Positions 26,529 to 33,242 of a stretch of DNA of 64,000 nucleotides are shown piece after piece (within the stretch, counting starts at the first letter, position 1; each line of letters begins with the position of its first letter). Both the position numbers and the translations under genes were made by a program. The notes under the pieces were generated by a model. That model saw nothing but the letters and a program-made list of their open reading frames with translations. It was not told the origin of the DNA and did not search any database. This DNA is from Polyangiaceae bacterium (GTDB lineage Bacteria > Myxococcota_A > Polyangia > Polyangiales > Polyangiaceae): assembly GCA_019637295.1 (NCBI GenBank), contig JAHBVX010000002.1, positions 558,001 through 622,000 on the forward strand, written 5' to 3'.

Positions 26529-26558
26529 ACCGTAGAGCAACTCTCGGTGCGCTGACAA
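26529..26558 (-). promoter_or_regulatory. candidate sigma-70 promoter of the lipoprotein-kinase-bioA operon
   Basis: On the minus strand: TTGTCA (26558-26553), 18 bases, TACGGT (26534-26529). The -35 matches consensus at 5 of 6 positions and equals that of the giant TPR gene. The predicted leader is only about 8 bases. Confidence 0.5.
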
Positions 26559-26691
26559 CCGTGACCCGCCCCAAGGGAGTAGCTGGCCAGCCGCTGCAGC
26601 CGGTGGCCGCCCGGGGGAGGTGGCGCGGCGGTCTCGATCGGGCGTCGTCCGCGACCGCGAACCGCCGCGGCTGGAGGCGCGCCCCCCGATC

Positions 26692-26700
26692 TGTTAGCGA
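26692..26700 (+). promoter_or_regulatory. possible extended -10 of dnaX
   Basis: TGTTAGCGA carries TG one base before a TAxxxx hexamer and ends 7 bases before ATG 26708. No Shine-Dalgarno sequence lies between. A leaderless dnaX mRNA is possible. Confidence 0.3.
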
Positions 26701-26707
26701 CAAACCG

Positions 26708-28513
26708 ATGAGCTACGTCGTCCTGGCGCGCAAGTGGCGTCCGATGAAGTTTCGAGATCTGGTGGGGCAAGACCACGTCTGCCGCACGCTCGAGAACGCG
26801 ATCAAGACCGGACGCGTAGCGCACGCGTTTCTGTTCACGGGAGTACGCGGCGTCGGTAAGACGACGAGCGCGCGCATCCTAGCCAAGGCGCTGTGCTGCA
26901 TGCGCCCGGCCGGCACGATTGCCGCGGGAGAAGACCCCGGCCCGACGCTCGATCCCTGTCTGGAGTGCCCCGCCTGCCTGGAGATCGGCGCAGGGACCGA
27001 CGTGGACGTGCGCGAGATCGACGGCGCGAGCTACAACGGTGTGGACGAAGTCCGCAAGCTGCAGGAACAGCTGCCGTATCGACCGTCGCGGGATCGGTAC
27101 AAGATCTACATCGTGGACGAGGTCCACATGCTCTCCACTCAGGCGTGGAACGCGTTCCTGAAGACGCTCGAGGAGCCACCGCCCCACGTGAAGTTCATCT
27201 TCGCCACGACGGAGGTGCACAAGGTCCCCATCACCATCTTGAGCCGGGTGCAGCGCTTCGACTTCAAGCTCATCTCAACGGCCGCGATTGCGGCGCAGAT
27301 TCGCCATATCCTGAGCGAGGAGCGGCTGGCGGCGGATGACGGCGCCATCACGATCATTGCTCGGGAGGCAGCGGGCAGCATGCGGGACGCGCTGAGCCTT
27401 CTCGACCAGGTCATCGCCTGGGGTGGCGACCAGCTCACGGGCGTGGAAGTGGCACGAGTGCTCGGCGTCGCGAGCCATCAGGTGCTGCACGACATCGCTC
27501 GCGCGCTCGTCGACGGGGACGCCGAGCACGCCCTGGGCGTGCTCAGCGCGCTGGCGCAGCAGGGGTACGACATGGCACACGTCGCGCGAGACCTGCTCGC
27601 GCTGCTCCGGGATCTCGTGGTCGCCAAGGTCTGCCGGGAGCCAGCGGGCCTGCTGGATCTCGCTGACGTCGAGAAGAAGGACGTCATCGAGCTGGCGGCC
27701 AGCCGCGATGCCGACGATCTGCTCCGACTCCATCAGGGGTTCTCCGCCGGCTTCGACGACGTGGTCCGCGCCGGTCAGCCGCGCGCGGCGCTCGAGATGC
27801 TGCTCGTCCGGTTGGCCCGCAGGCCACCCCTGGTGCCGCTCGACGAGTTGGTCGGTCGGCTCGGGTCCCTCGAACGGCGGCTGGCTGCCGGCGGGGGCGC
27901 CTCGCGTGGCGTGGTCGGCAACGGCGGCGTGATGGATCGGCAGCGGCCCCGGGCTCGCGAGGCGCGGCCCTCGCCGCTGCCGCGGGCCGAGAGCACGGAA
28001 GAGCCTCCAGCTGCGTCGGTGCGCCCGAGCGCTGCGCCGGCTGCACCGACCTCCCCCGCTCCGCGACCCCACGCGGCAAGCGAGCCAACGCCCGAGCCGG
28101 AGCCGCCGCTCGATCCGGCGCTCTGTTGGGCCCGCATCCTTGACGAGATTGGCGCCACGCAGCTGGAGTTGGCGGTCGTACTCGAGCATGCGTCGCTGCT
28201 CGAGCTCGATCGCTCGCAGCTCGTACTTGGCTACGCTCCCGGCGCTGTGCTCGGCAAGCAAGCCTCGCAGAAGGAGGCGCTCACCGCCCTCGAGCGCGCG
28301 GCGGCGAACGTGCTCGGTCAGTCCGTGCACGTGGTCATCGAGCTGGAGTCCTCTCGGGCCAACGAGCAGGATACCCGCGCTGCCGAACTCGAGCGCGCCC
28401 GGCGCGCCCGGCTTCGGCAAGAGCTCGCCGACGCTCGGAGCCACCCGGCGGTCATCAGCGCCGTCGAGATCCTCGGCGCTCGAATCAAGGAGCTGAAGCT
28501 GGGCAGCCGCTGA
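26708..28513 (+). CDS. dnaX: DNA polymerase III subunit gamma/tau
   Basis: 601 residues, starting MSYVVLARKWRPMKF as DnaX proteins do. The AAA+ clamp-loader ATPase loads the sliding clamp on DNA. Walker A is GVRGVGKT (residues 45-52), Walker B IVDEVHML (about 135-142), and the zinc-knuckle cysteines are Cys63/64, Cys84, Cys87 and Cys90. The first and second zinc cysteines are about 20 residues apart, with a Gly/Pro/Asp-rich insertion, longer than the usual 8 or 9. Domain III is followed by a Pro/Ala-rich linker (about 430-475) and a C-terminal domain, so the product is tau-like but short. The frame before ATG 26708 shows no DnaX sequence. recR follows after 34 bases. Confidence 0.96.
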   Translation: MSYVVLARKWRPMKFRDLVGQDHVCRTLENAIKTGRVAHAFLFTGVRGVGKTTSARILAKALCCMRPAGTIAAGEDPGPTLDPCLECPACLEIGAGTDVDVREIDGASYNGVDEVRKLQEQLPYRPSRDRYKIYIVDEVHMLSTQAWNAFLKTLEEPPPHVKFIFATTEVHKVPITILSRVQRFDFKLISTAAIAAQIRHILSEERLAADDGAITIIAREAAGSMRDALSLLDQVIAWGGDQLTGVEVARVLGVASHQVLHDIARALVDGDAEHALGVLSALAQQGYDMAHVARDLLALLRDLVVAKVCREPAGLLDLADVEKKDVIELAASRDADDLLRLHQGFSAGFDDVVRAGQPRAALEMLLVRLARRPPLVPLDELVGRLGSLERRLAAGGGASRGVVGNGGVMDRQRPRAREARPSPLPRAESTEEPPAASVRPSAAPAAPTSPAPRPHAASEPTPEPEPPLDPALCWARILDEIGATQLELAVVLEHASLLELDRSQLVLGYAPGAVLGKQASQKEALTALERAAANVLGQSVHVVIELESSRANEQDTRAAELERARRARLRQELADARSHPAVISAVEILGARIKELKLGSR

Positions 28514-28531
28514 GGGGCTCGCTCCGGCTGG

Positions 28532-28540
28532 TGCTATAGG
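28532..28540 (+). promoter_or_regulatory. extended -10 promoter element before recR
   Basis: TGCTATAGG: a TGn extension plus TATAGG, ending 7 bases before the recR GTG at 28548. Without a Shine-Dalgarno sequence this predicts a leaderless transcript initiated within the dnaX-recR gap. Confidence 0.4.
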
Positions 28541-28547
28541 TTCGCCC

Positions 28548-29159
28548 GTGTCTTCCCCCGAGCCCCTGACCCGACTCGTCCGTCTGCTCGCGCGCCTGCC
28601 TGGCGTCGGCGAGAAGACGGCTGCGCGGTTCGCGCTACATTTCTGCCTCGAGAACGCCGAGCTGGCGGGCGCGCTCGCCGCCGAGCTCGAACACCTCCAC
28701 GAGCGGGTTGGCCCCTGCGCGCGCTGCAACAACCTGGCCGAGCGGGACCAGGACGGCGCGCTGCTGTGCGGTGTGTGCAGGGACTCACGACGGGACGCCG
28801 CGCTGCTGTGCATCGTCGCCAAGGTACAGGATCTGGTCGCCGTAGAGCGCAGTGGCGCCATGCGAGGACGCTACTTCGTGCTGGGCAAGCTGCTGTCCCC
28901 GCTCGACGGGATCGGTCCCGAGGCCTTGCCGCTAGCGGCGCTCGCCGCCCGCATCGAGCAAGACCGGGTCTCCGAGGTCATCATCGCGACCCCGCCGTCA
29001 GTGGACGGAGAAGCGACCGCGCTGCTGCTCGCTCGGGAGCTCACGGCACAGGGGGTACGCGTCACCCGAATCGCCAGTGGTGTTCCGCACGGAGGCGATC
29101 TGGAGTTCGCGGACCAGATCACGCTTGGCCGGGCCATCGATGGGCGGCGCTCGCTGTGA
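28548..29159 (+). CDS. recR: recombination mediator RecR
   Basis: 203 residues, standard RecR length. An N-terminal helix-hairpin-helix (LARLPGVGEKTAARFALH) binds DNA. The C4 zinc finger has Cys57, Cys60, Cys74 and Cys77. The Toprim domain follows (CIVAKVQDLVAVER onward), and the C-terminus ASGVPHGGDLEFADQITLGRAI is the conserved RecR tail. With RecO and RecF it loads RecA on SSB-coated DNA at gaps. GTG start. It sits directly after dnaX without the usual intervening ybaB gene. Confidence 0.96.
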   Translation: MSSPEPLTRLVRLLARLPGVGEKTAARFALHFCLENAELAGALAAELEHLHERVGPCARCNNLAERDQDGALLCGVCRDSRRDAALLCIVAKVQDLVAVERSGAMRGRYFVLGKLLSPLDGIGPEALPLAALAARIEQDRVSEVIIATPPSVDGEATALLLARELTAQGVRVTRIASGVPHGGDLEFADQITLGRAIDGRRSL

Positions 29160-29197
29160 GGCGCGGCGGCCCGGTGCCGGCCTGGTACTCCCGCGGC

Positions 29198-29226
29198 TTG
29201 CGCCGCGTCGTCCACCCTGGGATAAG
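29198..29226 (+). promoter_or_regulatory. candidate promoter of ridA (leaderless)
   Basis: TTGCGC (29198-29203), 17 bases, GATAAG (29221-29226), then 7 bases to ATG 29234. No Shine-Dalgarno sequence; the start codon would be at or next to the 5' end. Confidence 0.4.
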
Positions 29227-29233
29227 GCGCGCC

Positions 29234-29620
29234 ATGCGACGCGCTGTTCGTACGGAAGCGGCCCCGCCGGCCATCGGACCCTACTCCCAAGCCGTGGCGG
29301 CCCAAGACTGGGTCTTCCTCAGTGGGCAGATCCCGCTCGACCCCAAGACCGGTGAGCTCGTCGCCGGATCCATCGAGCGTGAGACCGAGCAGGTCATGCA
29401 CAACCTCGGCGCCGTGCTGGCGGCCGCCGGGGCGGACTTTGACGCTGTCGTGAAGACGACCATCTATCTGACGGATCTGCAGGACTTCTCGGCCGTGAAC
29501 GCGGTGTACGAGAGACACTTCGGCGCGGAGCCACCGGCTCGCGCCACGGTGCAAGTCAGCGCGCTACCCCGCGGCGCTCGCGTCGAGATCGACGCGATTG
29601 CCCGCGTGAATCAGACCTGA
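29234..29620 (+). CDS. ridA: RidA family reactive intermediate deaminase
   Basis: 128 residues, the normal length of the trimeric RidA/YjgF fold. It hydrolyses reactive enamine/imine intermediates released by PLP enzymes such as threonine dehydratase. The active-site residues are present: Tyr17 in AIGPYSQA, Arg103 in PPARATVQV and Glu118 in ARVEIDAIA. Cytosolic. It lies 74 bases after recR with its own candidate promoter and 15 bases before an unknown gene. Confidence 0.95.
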   Translation: MRRAVRTEAAPPAIGPYSQAVAAQDWVFLSGQIPLDPKTGELVAGSIERETEQVMHNLGAVLAAAGADFDAVVKTTIYLTDLQDFSAVNAVYERHFGAEPPARATVQVSALPRGARVEIDAIARVNQT

Positions 29621-29635
29621 ACGAAGGAAGTCTCG

Positions 29636-30814
29636 ATGTCAGCCGAGTCCCCCACATTCGATCCGAAGCAGCTCTCCGCCGACGCCGACCAGGCGCTCGG
29701 TGCGCTCACCACTGCCGCAGGTCGCGCAGTCGCCCTGGTGGAGGCCTGGGTGAAGGCAGGCAACGTCGCCGCCGTTGCCGAGGCCGCGGACCGCGCCCAG
29801 GGTCCTGCTCGCAAGGCAGCGCGCCGAGGGCTGAGCGTGCTCAAGTCACGAGGCCTGACGCCGCCGCGACGCACTCGCGTCGCCAAGCTCGAGGCGGCGG
29901 AGCCCGACGCGGTCGAGGAGGCCTGGATGCTCGCGCCGGATTCGGGCGGGAGCGTGCTGCTCGTCTTGACGGCGCGCACCCGGGCCAGTCGGTATCGCGC
30001 GGCGTTCGTCTTCGTGAACGACGCGATTGGCATTCTGCGCGTGGAATCCGGCGAGATGAGCCCCGCTGCGCTGAAGAAGTCCATGGCGCGGGCGCTGCCC
30101 GGTGCGCGTTACAAGCCGGTCGCCGTGCCGGTCGAGTGGGCTCGTCACCGCATCGCTCTGGCGCGTGCCAAGCACGGCGAGGGTCGCCCGTTGCCGCTGG
30201 GCATGACCACCGCCGCTTCGCTGCTCGAGCCGCCTCCGGACTCCGCACCGCCGCATCCCTTCGACGAGGAGGGCCTGGTGGTGGATGAGGCGGACGCGCG
30301 GATGCTCGCTCGAGACTCCATCGAGCTGCACCGCCTCCCGGAGTTCGGTGGCTGGTTTCCGCCCGCGCATGCCGTGGACGAGCTGCTCATGAAGCTAGGC
30401 GAGAACGTCCACGTGGAGCCGGGCTCGGAGCCGGACCCGGAGGAGATGAAGCACGCTCTCGAGGCGGAGATCCGGGCGGCGACGGACCGCTTCTTCGCGC
30501 CGCAGGTGCGCGAGGCGGTCATCGCGGCCATGAAGGACTCCGCGCTGTCGGTGCTGGCGCGCGACGGCGAAGCGCGGGCCCTCGAAGTGGTCGCCACCAT
30601 GAAGTGCATCGAGCAGTGTGGGCTCATCACCGATCCCCCGTGTGAGGTCGGCTTCCTGCGGGGCTACTTCGACAAGGCCGTGAGCTACCTGCTCGCCCGC
30701 GGCGGTGGCAGCCTGCGCATTCCCGTGCCCAACCGGGCGCCCGTCGGCGAGGATGCCCAGCCGGCCACGCTCGACACGTCGTCCGCCGTCGGGGGCGACG
30801 GGGACGAGAGCTGA
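29636..30814 (+). CDS. hypothetical protein, soluble, 392 residues
   Basis: No family was recognised. The N-terminal third is Ala-rich and helical (coiled-coil-like, about residues 10-70), with a basic patch (GLTPPRRTRVAKLEAAE). A middle alpha/beta region contains VLLVLTARTRASRYRAAFVFVNDAIGILRVESGEMS. The C-terminal half is acidic and helical, with a conserved-looking MKCIEQCGLITDPPCE segment containing three cysteines. There is no signal peptide or membrane segment. The ATG has a good GAAGGAAG sequence upstream. It lies 15 bases after ridA and 9 bases before the ferredoxin gene, so it is part of the ridA transcript or its own short operon. Confidence 0.75.
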   Translation: MSAESPTFDPKQLSADADQALGALTTAAGRAVALVEAWVKAGNVAAVAEAADRAQGPARKAARRGLSVLKSRGLTPPRRTRVAKLEAAEPDAVEEAWMLAPDSGGSVLLVLTARTRASRYRAAFVFVNDAIGILRVESGEMSPAALKKSMARALPGARYKPVAVPVEWARHRIALARAKHGEGRPLPLGMTTAASLLEPPPDSAPPHPFDEEGLVVDEADARMLARDSIELHRLPEFGGWFPPAHAVDELLMKLGENVHVEPGSEPDPEEMKHALEAEIRAATDRFFAPQVREAVIAAMKDSALSVLARDGEARALEVVATMKCIEQCGLITDPPCEVGFLRGYFDKAVSYLLARGGGSLRIPVPNRAPVGEDAQPATLDTSSAVGGDGDES

Positions 30815-30823
30815 GCGTCCAGC

Positions 30824-31177
30824 ATGGCACGGCGCCGGCGTTACCTGTTCGTGTGCGTGAATCGGCGGCCCGACGGACAGCCGCGGGGCTCGTGCGCAGC
30901 CCGCGGCTCGGTCGAGTTGCATGCCGCGCTGAAGGCGGAGCTCGCTGCCCGTCAGCTGGATCGGTTCGAGGTACGGGCGTGCACGTCGAGCTGCCTGGAC
31001 GCCTGTTGGGTTGGCCCGTGCATCGCGGTCACGCCGGACGACGTGTTCTATGGTCGTGTGACGGTGGAGGACGTGCCCGAGCTCGTGGACGCGCTCGAGC
31101 GCGACCAGCGCCTCGACCGACTCTTGCTCGCCCCAGAAGACTTCCTCGACCCAAAGGAGCGAAGGAGCGGAGGGTGA
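30824..31177 (+). CDS. thioredoxin-like [2Fe-2S] ferredoxin
   Basis: 117 residues. Begins RRRYLFVCVNRRPDGQPRGSC, as in thioredoxin-fold ferredoxins. The predicted cluster ligands are Cys11, Cys24, Cys57 and Cys61 (CxxxC in SSCLDACWVGP), matching the spacing of Aquifex-type ferredoxin. Cys53 and Cys66 are additional. The PDDVFYGRVTVEDVPELVDA segment is the usual C-terminal half. It is a one-electron carrier for an unknown partner. The stop overlaps the next gene's GTG by 4 bases, so the two are translationally coupled. Confidence 0.88.
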   Translation: MARRRRYLFVCVNRRPDGQPRGSCAARGSVELHAALKAELAARQLDRFEVRACTSSCLDACWVGPCIAVTPDDVFYGRVTVEDVPELVDALERDQRLDRLLLAPEDFLDPKERRSGG

Positions 31178-31599
31178 TCGTCCTACCGCGCTTCGAGCAG
31201 GAGCTCGTCGGTCGCTTCGAGCTGGATGGAGTCGCTCGCGCGCTCGATCTGACCCTCGAGTCGGACGAGCCCGCGCTGACCTTGGCGGCGCAGGCAAAGC
31301 GCATCCCCGTAGAAGGCACCATCAGCGCGCAGGGCGTCGCCACCCGCCGTCGGGTGTGGGGCAGCGTGGACGTCAGCCGGCTGTCCACCGCGCGCGAGGC
31401 CTACCAGCTCCTGTTCGACGGCGATGACGGCTCACGCTGCGAGCTCGTGGCGGCGCGAGCCCGCTCGACGCGGTTGCCAGCGTTTGCGGTCAGTCGCCTG
31501 ACGGGGGTGCTCCGCTTACCCGGACGCGCTGACGCGCCCGTGGAGCTACGCCAGGATCTGCGCCGGGCGCTGGGGCGCTGGCTGCGCCTGGGCCACTGA
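31174..31599 (+). CDS. hypothetical protein coupled to the ferredoxin gene
   Basis: 141 residues from GTG 31174, which overlaps the ferredoxin stop and has AGGAGCGGAGG upstream. It is a beta-rich small protein with repeats of the form ARALDLTLESDEPALTL and VWGSVDVSRLSTAREAY. Basic C-terminus. No family was recognised. Tight coupling suggests it works with the 2Fe-2S protein. A longer frame entering from the left is antisense-like to the ferredoxin sequence and is not coding. Confidence 0.65.
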   Translation: MIVLPRFEQELVGRFELDGVARALDLTLESDEPALTLAAQAKRIPVEGTISAQGVATRRRVWGSVDVSRLSTAREAYQLLFDGDDGSRCELVAARARSTRLPAFAVSRLTGVLRLPGRADAPVELRQDLRRALGRWLRLGH

Positions 31600-31624
31600 C
31601 AGGTCTGCAAGTGGCTAATATGAA
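31596..31624 (+). promoter_or_regulatory. candidate sigma-70 promoter of the NtrC-family regulator
   Basis: CTGACA (31596-31601), 17 bases, TATGAA (31619-31624). The -35 overlaps the stop codon of the preceding gene. The region from 31609 to 31645 is notably AT-rich for this genome. The leader to ATG 31679 would be about 48 bases. Confidence 0.5.
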
Positions 31625-31678
31625 AAGGAATTACAGATGAAAATTGCCGAACTGTCCACCTTGTGACATCGTGGCTTG

Positions 31679-33112
31679 ATGAGTGACACATTGGCTGAGG
31701 TGGCGGATGGCGCCACCAACTCGACCTCCACTCCGCCTCCCGCGAGCGACCCGGCGCCCGACGCCGACGCCGTGACCGTGCTCGTGGTCGACGACGAGCC
31801 GAGCAACGTCGAGTCCTTGCGCAAGATCTTCTCTCGTGAAGGGCTGCGGGTGCTCACCGCCATTGGGGCCAAGCCAGCGCTCGATGTCGTCCGTCGCCAC
31901 CGAATCCACGTCGTGCTGACGGACCTGATGATGCCTGGGATCAATGGCGTCGAACTGCTGCGAGCCATCAAGGAGCTCTCTCCCGATACGGAGGTGGTGC
32001 TCATGACCGCGTACGGTACCGTCGAGAGCGCGGTTCAAGCCATGCGCGAGGGGGCATACGACTTCGTGGAGAAGCCACTCAAGCGCATGACCATCGTGAA
32101 GACGGTTCGCAAGGCGGCAGAGCGACAGTCGCTGCTAGCAGAGAATCGTTCGCTCCGCGAAGAGCTGAAGCTGCTGACGTCACGAGACATCGTCGGCCAG
32201 AGCACGGCGCTTCGCCGGGTGCTCGACGTCGCTACCCAGGCCGCTCCGTCGTCGGCGACGGTGCTCGTGCTTGGGGAGAGCGGAACCGGCAAGGAGTTGA
32301 TTGCTCGCTACATCCACAGCAAGAGCGGCCGAGCGGCGGGCCCTTTCGTGGCCGTCAACTGCGCCGCCATTCCCGAGAGCATCCTGGAAGCGGAGCTGTT
32401 CGGCCACGAGCGCGGCGCGTTCACCGGAGCCGTCGCGCGGCGCGAGGGTCGGTTCGCGAAGGCCCGGGGCGGCACGTTGTTCCTCGACGAGATTGGGGAG
32501 CTCGCGCCGGCGGTGCAGGTCAAGATTCTGCGCGTGCTGCAAGAAGGGGAGTACGAGCCCGTGGGCGGGAACACCGTGAAGGCCGACGTGCGCGTCGTCG
32601 CCGCGACCAATCGCGAGCTGGCGCGAGAGGTGGAAGCGGGCCGGTTCCGCGAGGACCTGTACTACCGGCTCAACGTGATCGCGGTGACGGCTCCACCGCT
32701 GCGCAACCGTCGGGAAGACATCCCGCTACTCGTCGATCACTTCCTCGGGGTGTACTGCAAGAAGAACGGTCGTGCGCGTCTCGCCGTCTCGCCGGACGCG
32801 CTCCGGAAGCTGATGGAGTACTCCTGGCCCGGCAACGTGAGGGAGCTCGAGAACGTGGTCGAGCGGGCGGCGGTGCTGTGCCGCTCGGACAGCTTGCGGC
32901 TCGAGGATCTGCCCGACGCGGTGGCCCAGGCCACGCCCCCGACGCCGAGCGCGCTGACCTTCGCGATCGGCACACCGCTGGCGGACGTGGAGAGCCGGAT
33001 GATCCGGGAGACGCTCGCCTACACCGACGGGGACAAGTCGCTGGCCTCGCAGCTGCTCGGGATTTCGACCCGGACCATCTACCGCAAGCTCGGCGAAGAG
33101 ACCTCGCCGTGA
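31679..33112 (+). CDS. NtrC-family sigma-54-dependent response regulator
   Basis: 477 residues in three domains. Receiver (about 30-150): acidic pair Asp38/Asp39, phospho-acceptor Asp82 in LTDLMMPG, and the Lys in EKPLKR. AAA+ activator (about 165-400): Walker A GESGTGKE and the sigma-54 contact loop GAFTGA at residues 246-251, both intact. C-terminal Fis-type helix-turn-helix: LASQLLGISTRTIYRKL. Upon phosphorylation such proteins oligomerise at distant sites and remodel sigma-54 polymerase. ATG 31679 is used; the codon before it is TTG. It sits immediately upstream of the type II secretion operon, which has a near-consensus sigma-54 promoter, so that operon is the likely target. The cognate kinase is not adjacent. 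Confidence 0.95.
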   Translation: MSDTLAEVADGATNSTSTPPPASDPAPDADAVTVLVVDDEPSNVESLRKIFSREGLRVLTAIGAKPALDVVRRHRIHVVLTDLMMPGINGVELLRAIKELSPDTEVVLMTAYGTVESAVQAMREGAYDFVEKPLKRMTIVKTVRKAAERQSLLAENRSLREELKLLTSRDIVGQSTALRRVLDVATQAAPSSATVLVLGESGTGKELIARYIHSKSGRAAGPFVAVNCAAIPESILEAELFGHERGAFTGAVARREGRFAKARGGTLFLDEIGELAPAVQVKILRVLQEGEYEPVGGNTVKADVRVVAATNRELAREVEAGRFREDLYYRLNVIAVTAPPLRNRREDIPLLVDHFLGVYCKKNGRARLAVSPDALRKLMEYSWPGNVRELENVVERAAVLCRSDSLRLEDLPDAVAQATPPTPSALTFAIGTPLADVESRMIRETLAYTDGDKSLASQLLGISTRTIYRKLGEETSP

Positions 33113-33122
33113 CAAATTGTCA
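33110..33122. promoter_or_regulatory. palindrome, candidate enhancer for the sigma-54 activator
   Basis: TGACAAATTGTCA: 6-bp perfect arms around a single central base. It begins in the stop codon of the activator gene and is centred about 125 bases upstream of the predicted gspC transcription start, the typical distance for an NtrC-type upstream activating sequence. Binding is inferred. Confidence 0.45.
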
Positions 33123-33214
33123 TGCTGGACAGGCGTTAAGGGGTGATCTTGCCAGGTTGGCGGCGCGTGTGGATAGAACCCCAACGATTTCCGTACCTTT
33201 TCACCATTGACCGC

Positions 33215-33230
33215 TGGCACGGGTCTCGCT
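33215..33230 (+). promoter_or_regulatory. sigma-54 (-24/-12) promoter of the type II secretion operon
   Basis: TGGCACGGGTCTCGCT matches TGGCAC-N5-TTGCW with one mismatch (C for T before the -12 GC). The invariant GG (33216-33217) and GC (33228-33229) are exactly 10 bases apart. The transcription start would be at about 33241, two bases before the gspC GTG. Confidence 0.65.
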
Positions 33231-33242
33231 TTAACGCGAGGC

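Noticed and set aside
33110-33122. Relation of this palindrome to the TetR operator at 2546-2561 (both contain TGACA half sites)
   Set aside because: Half-site spacing differs and the neighbouring regulators belong to different families, so a common binding protein is not supported.
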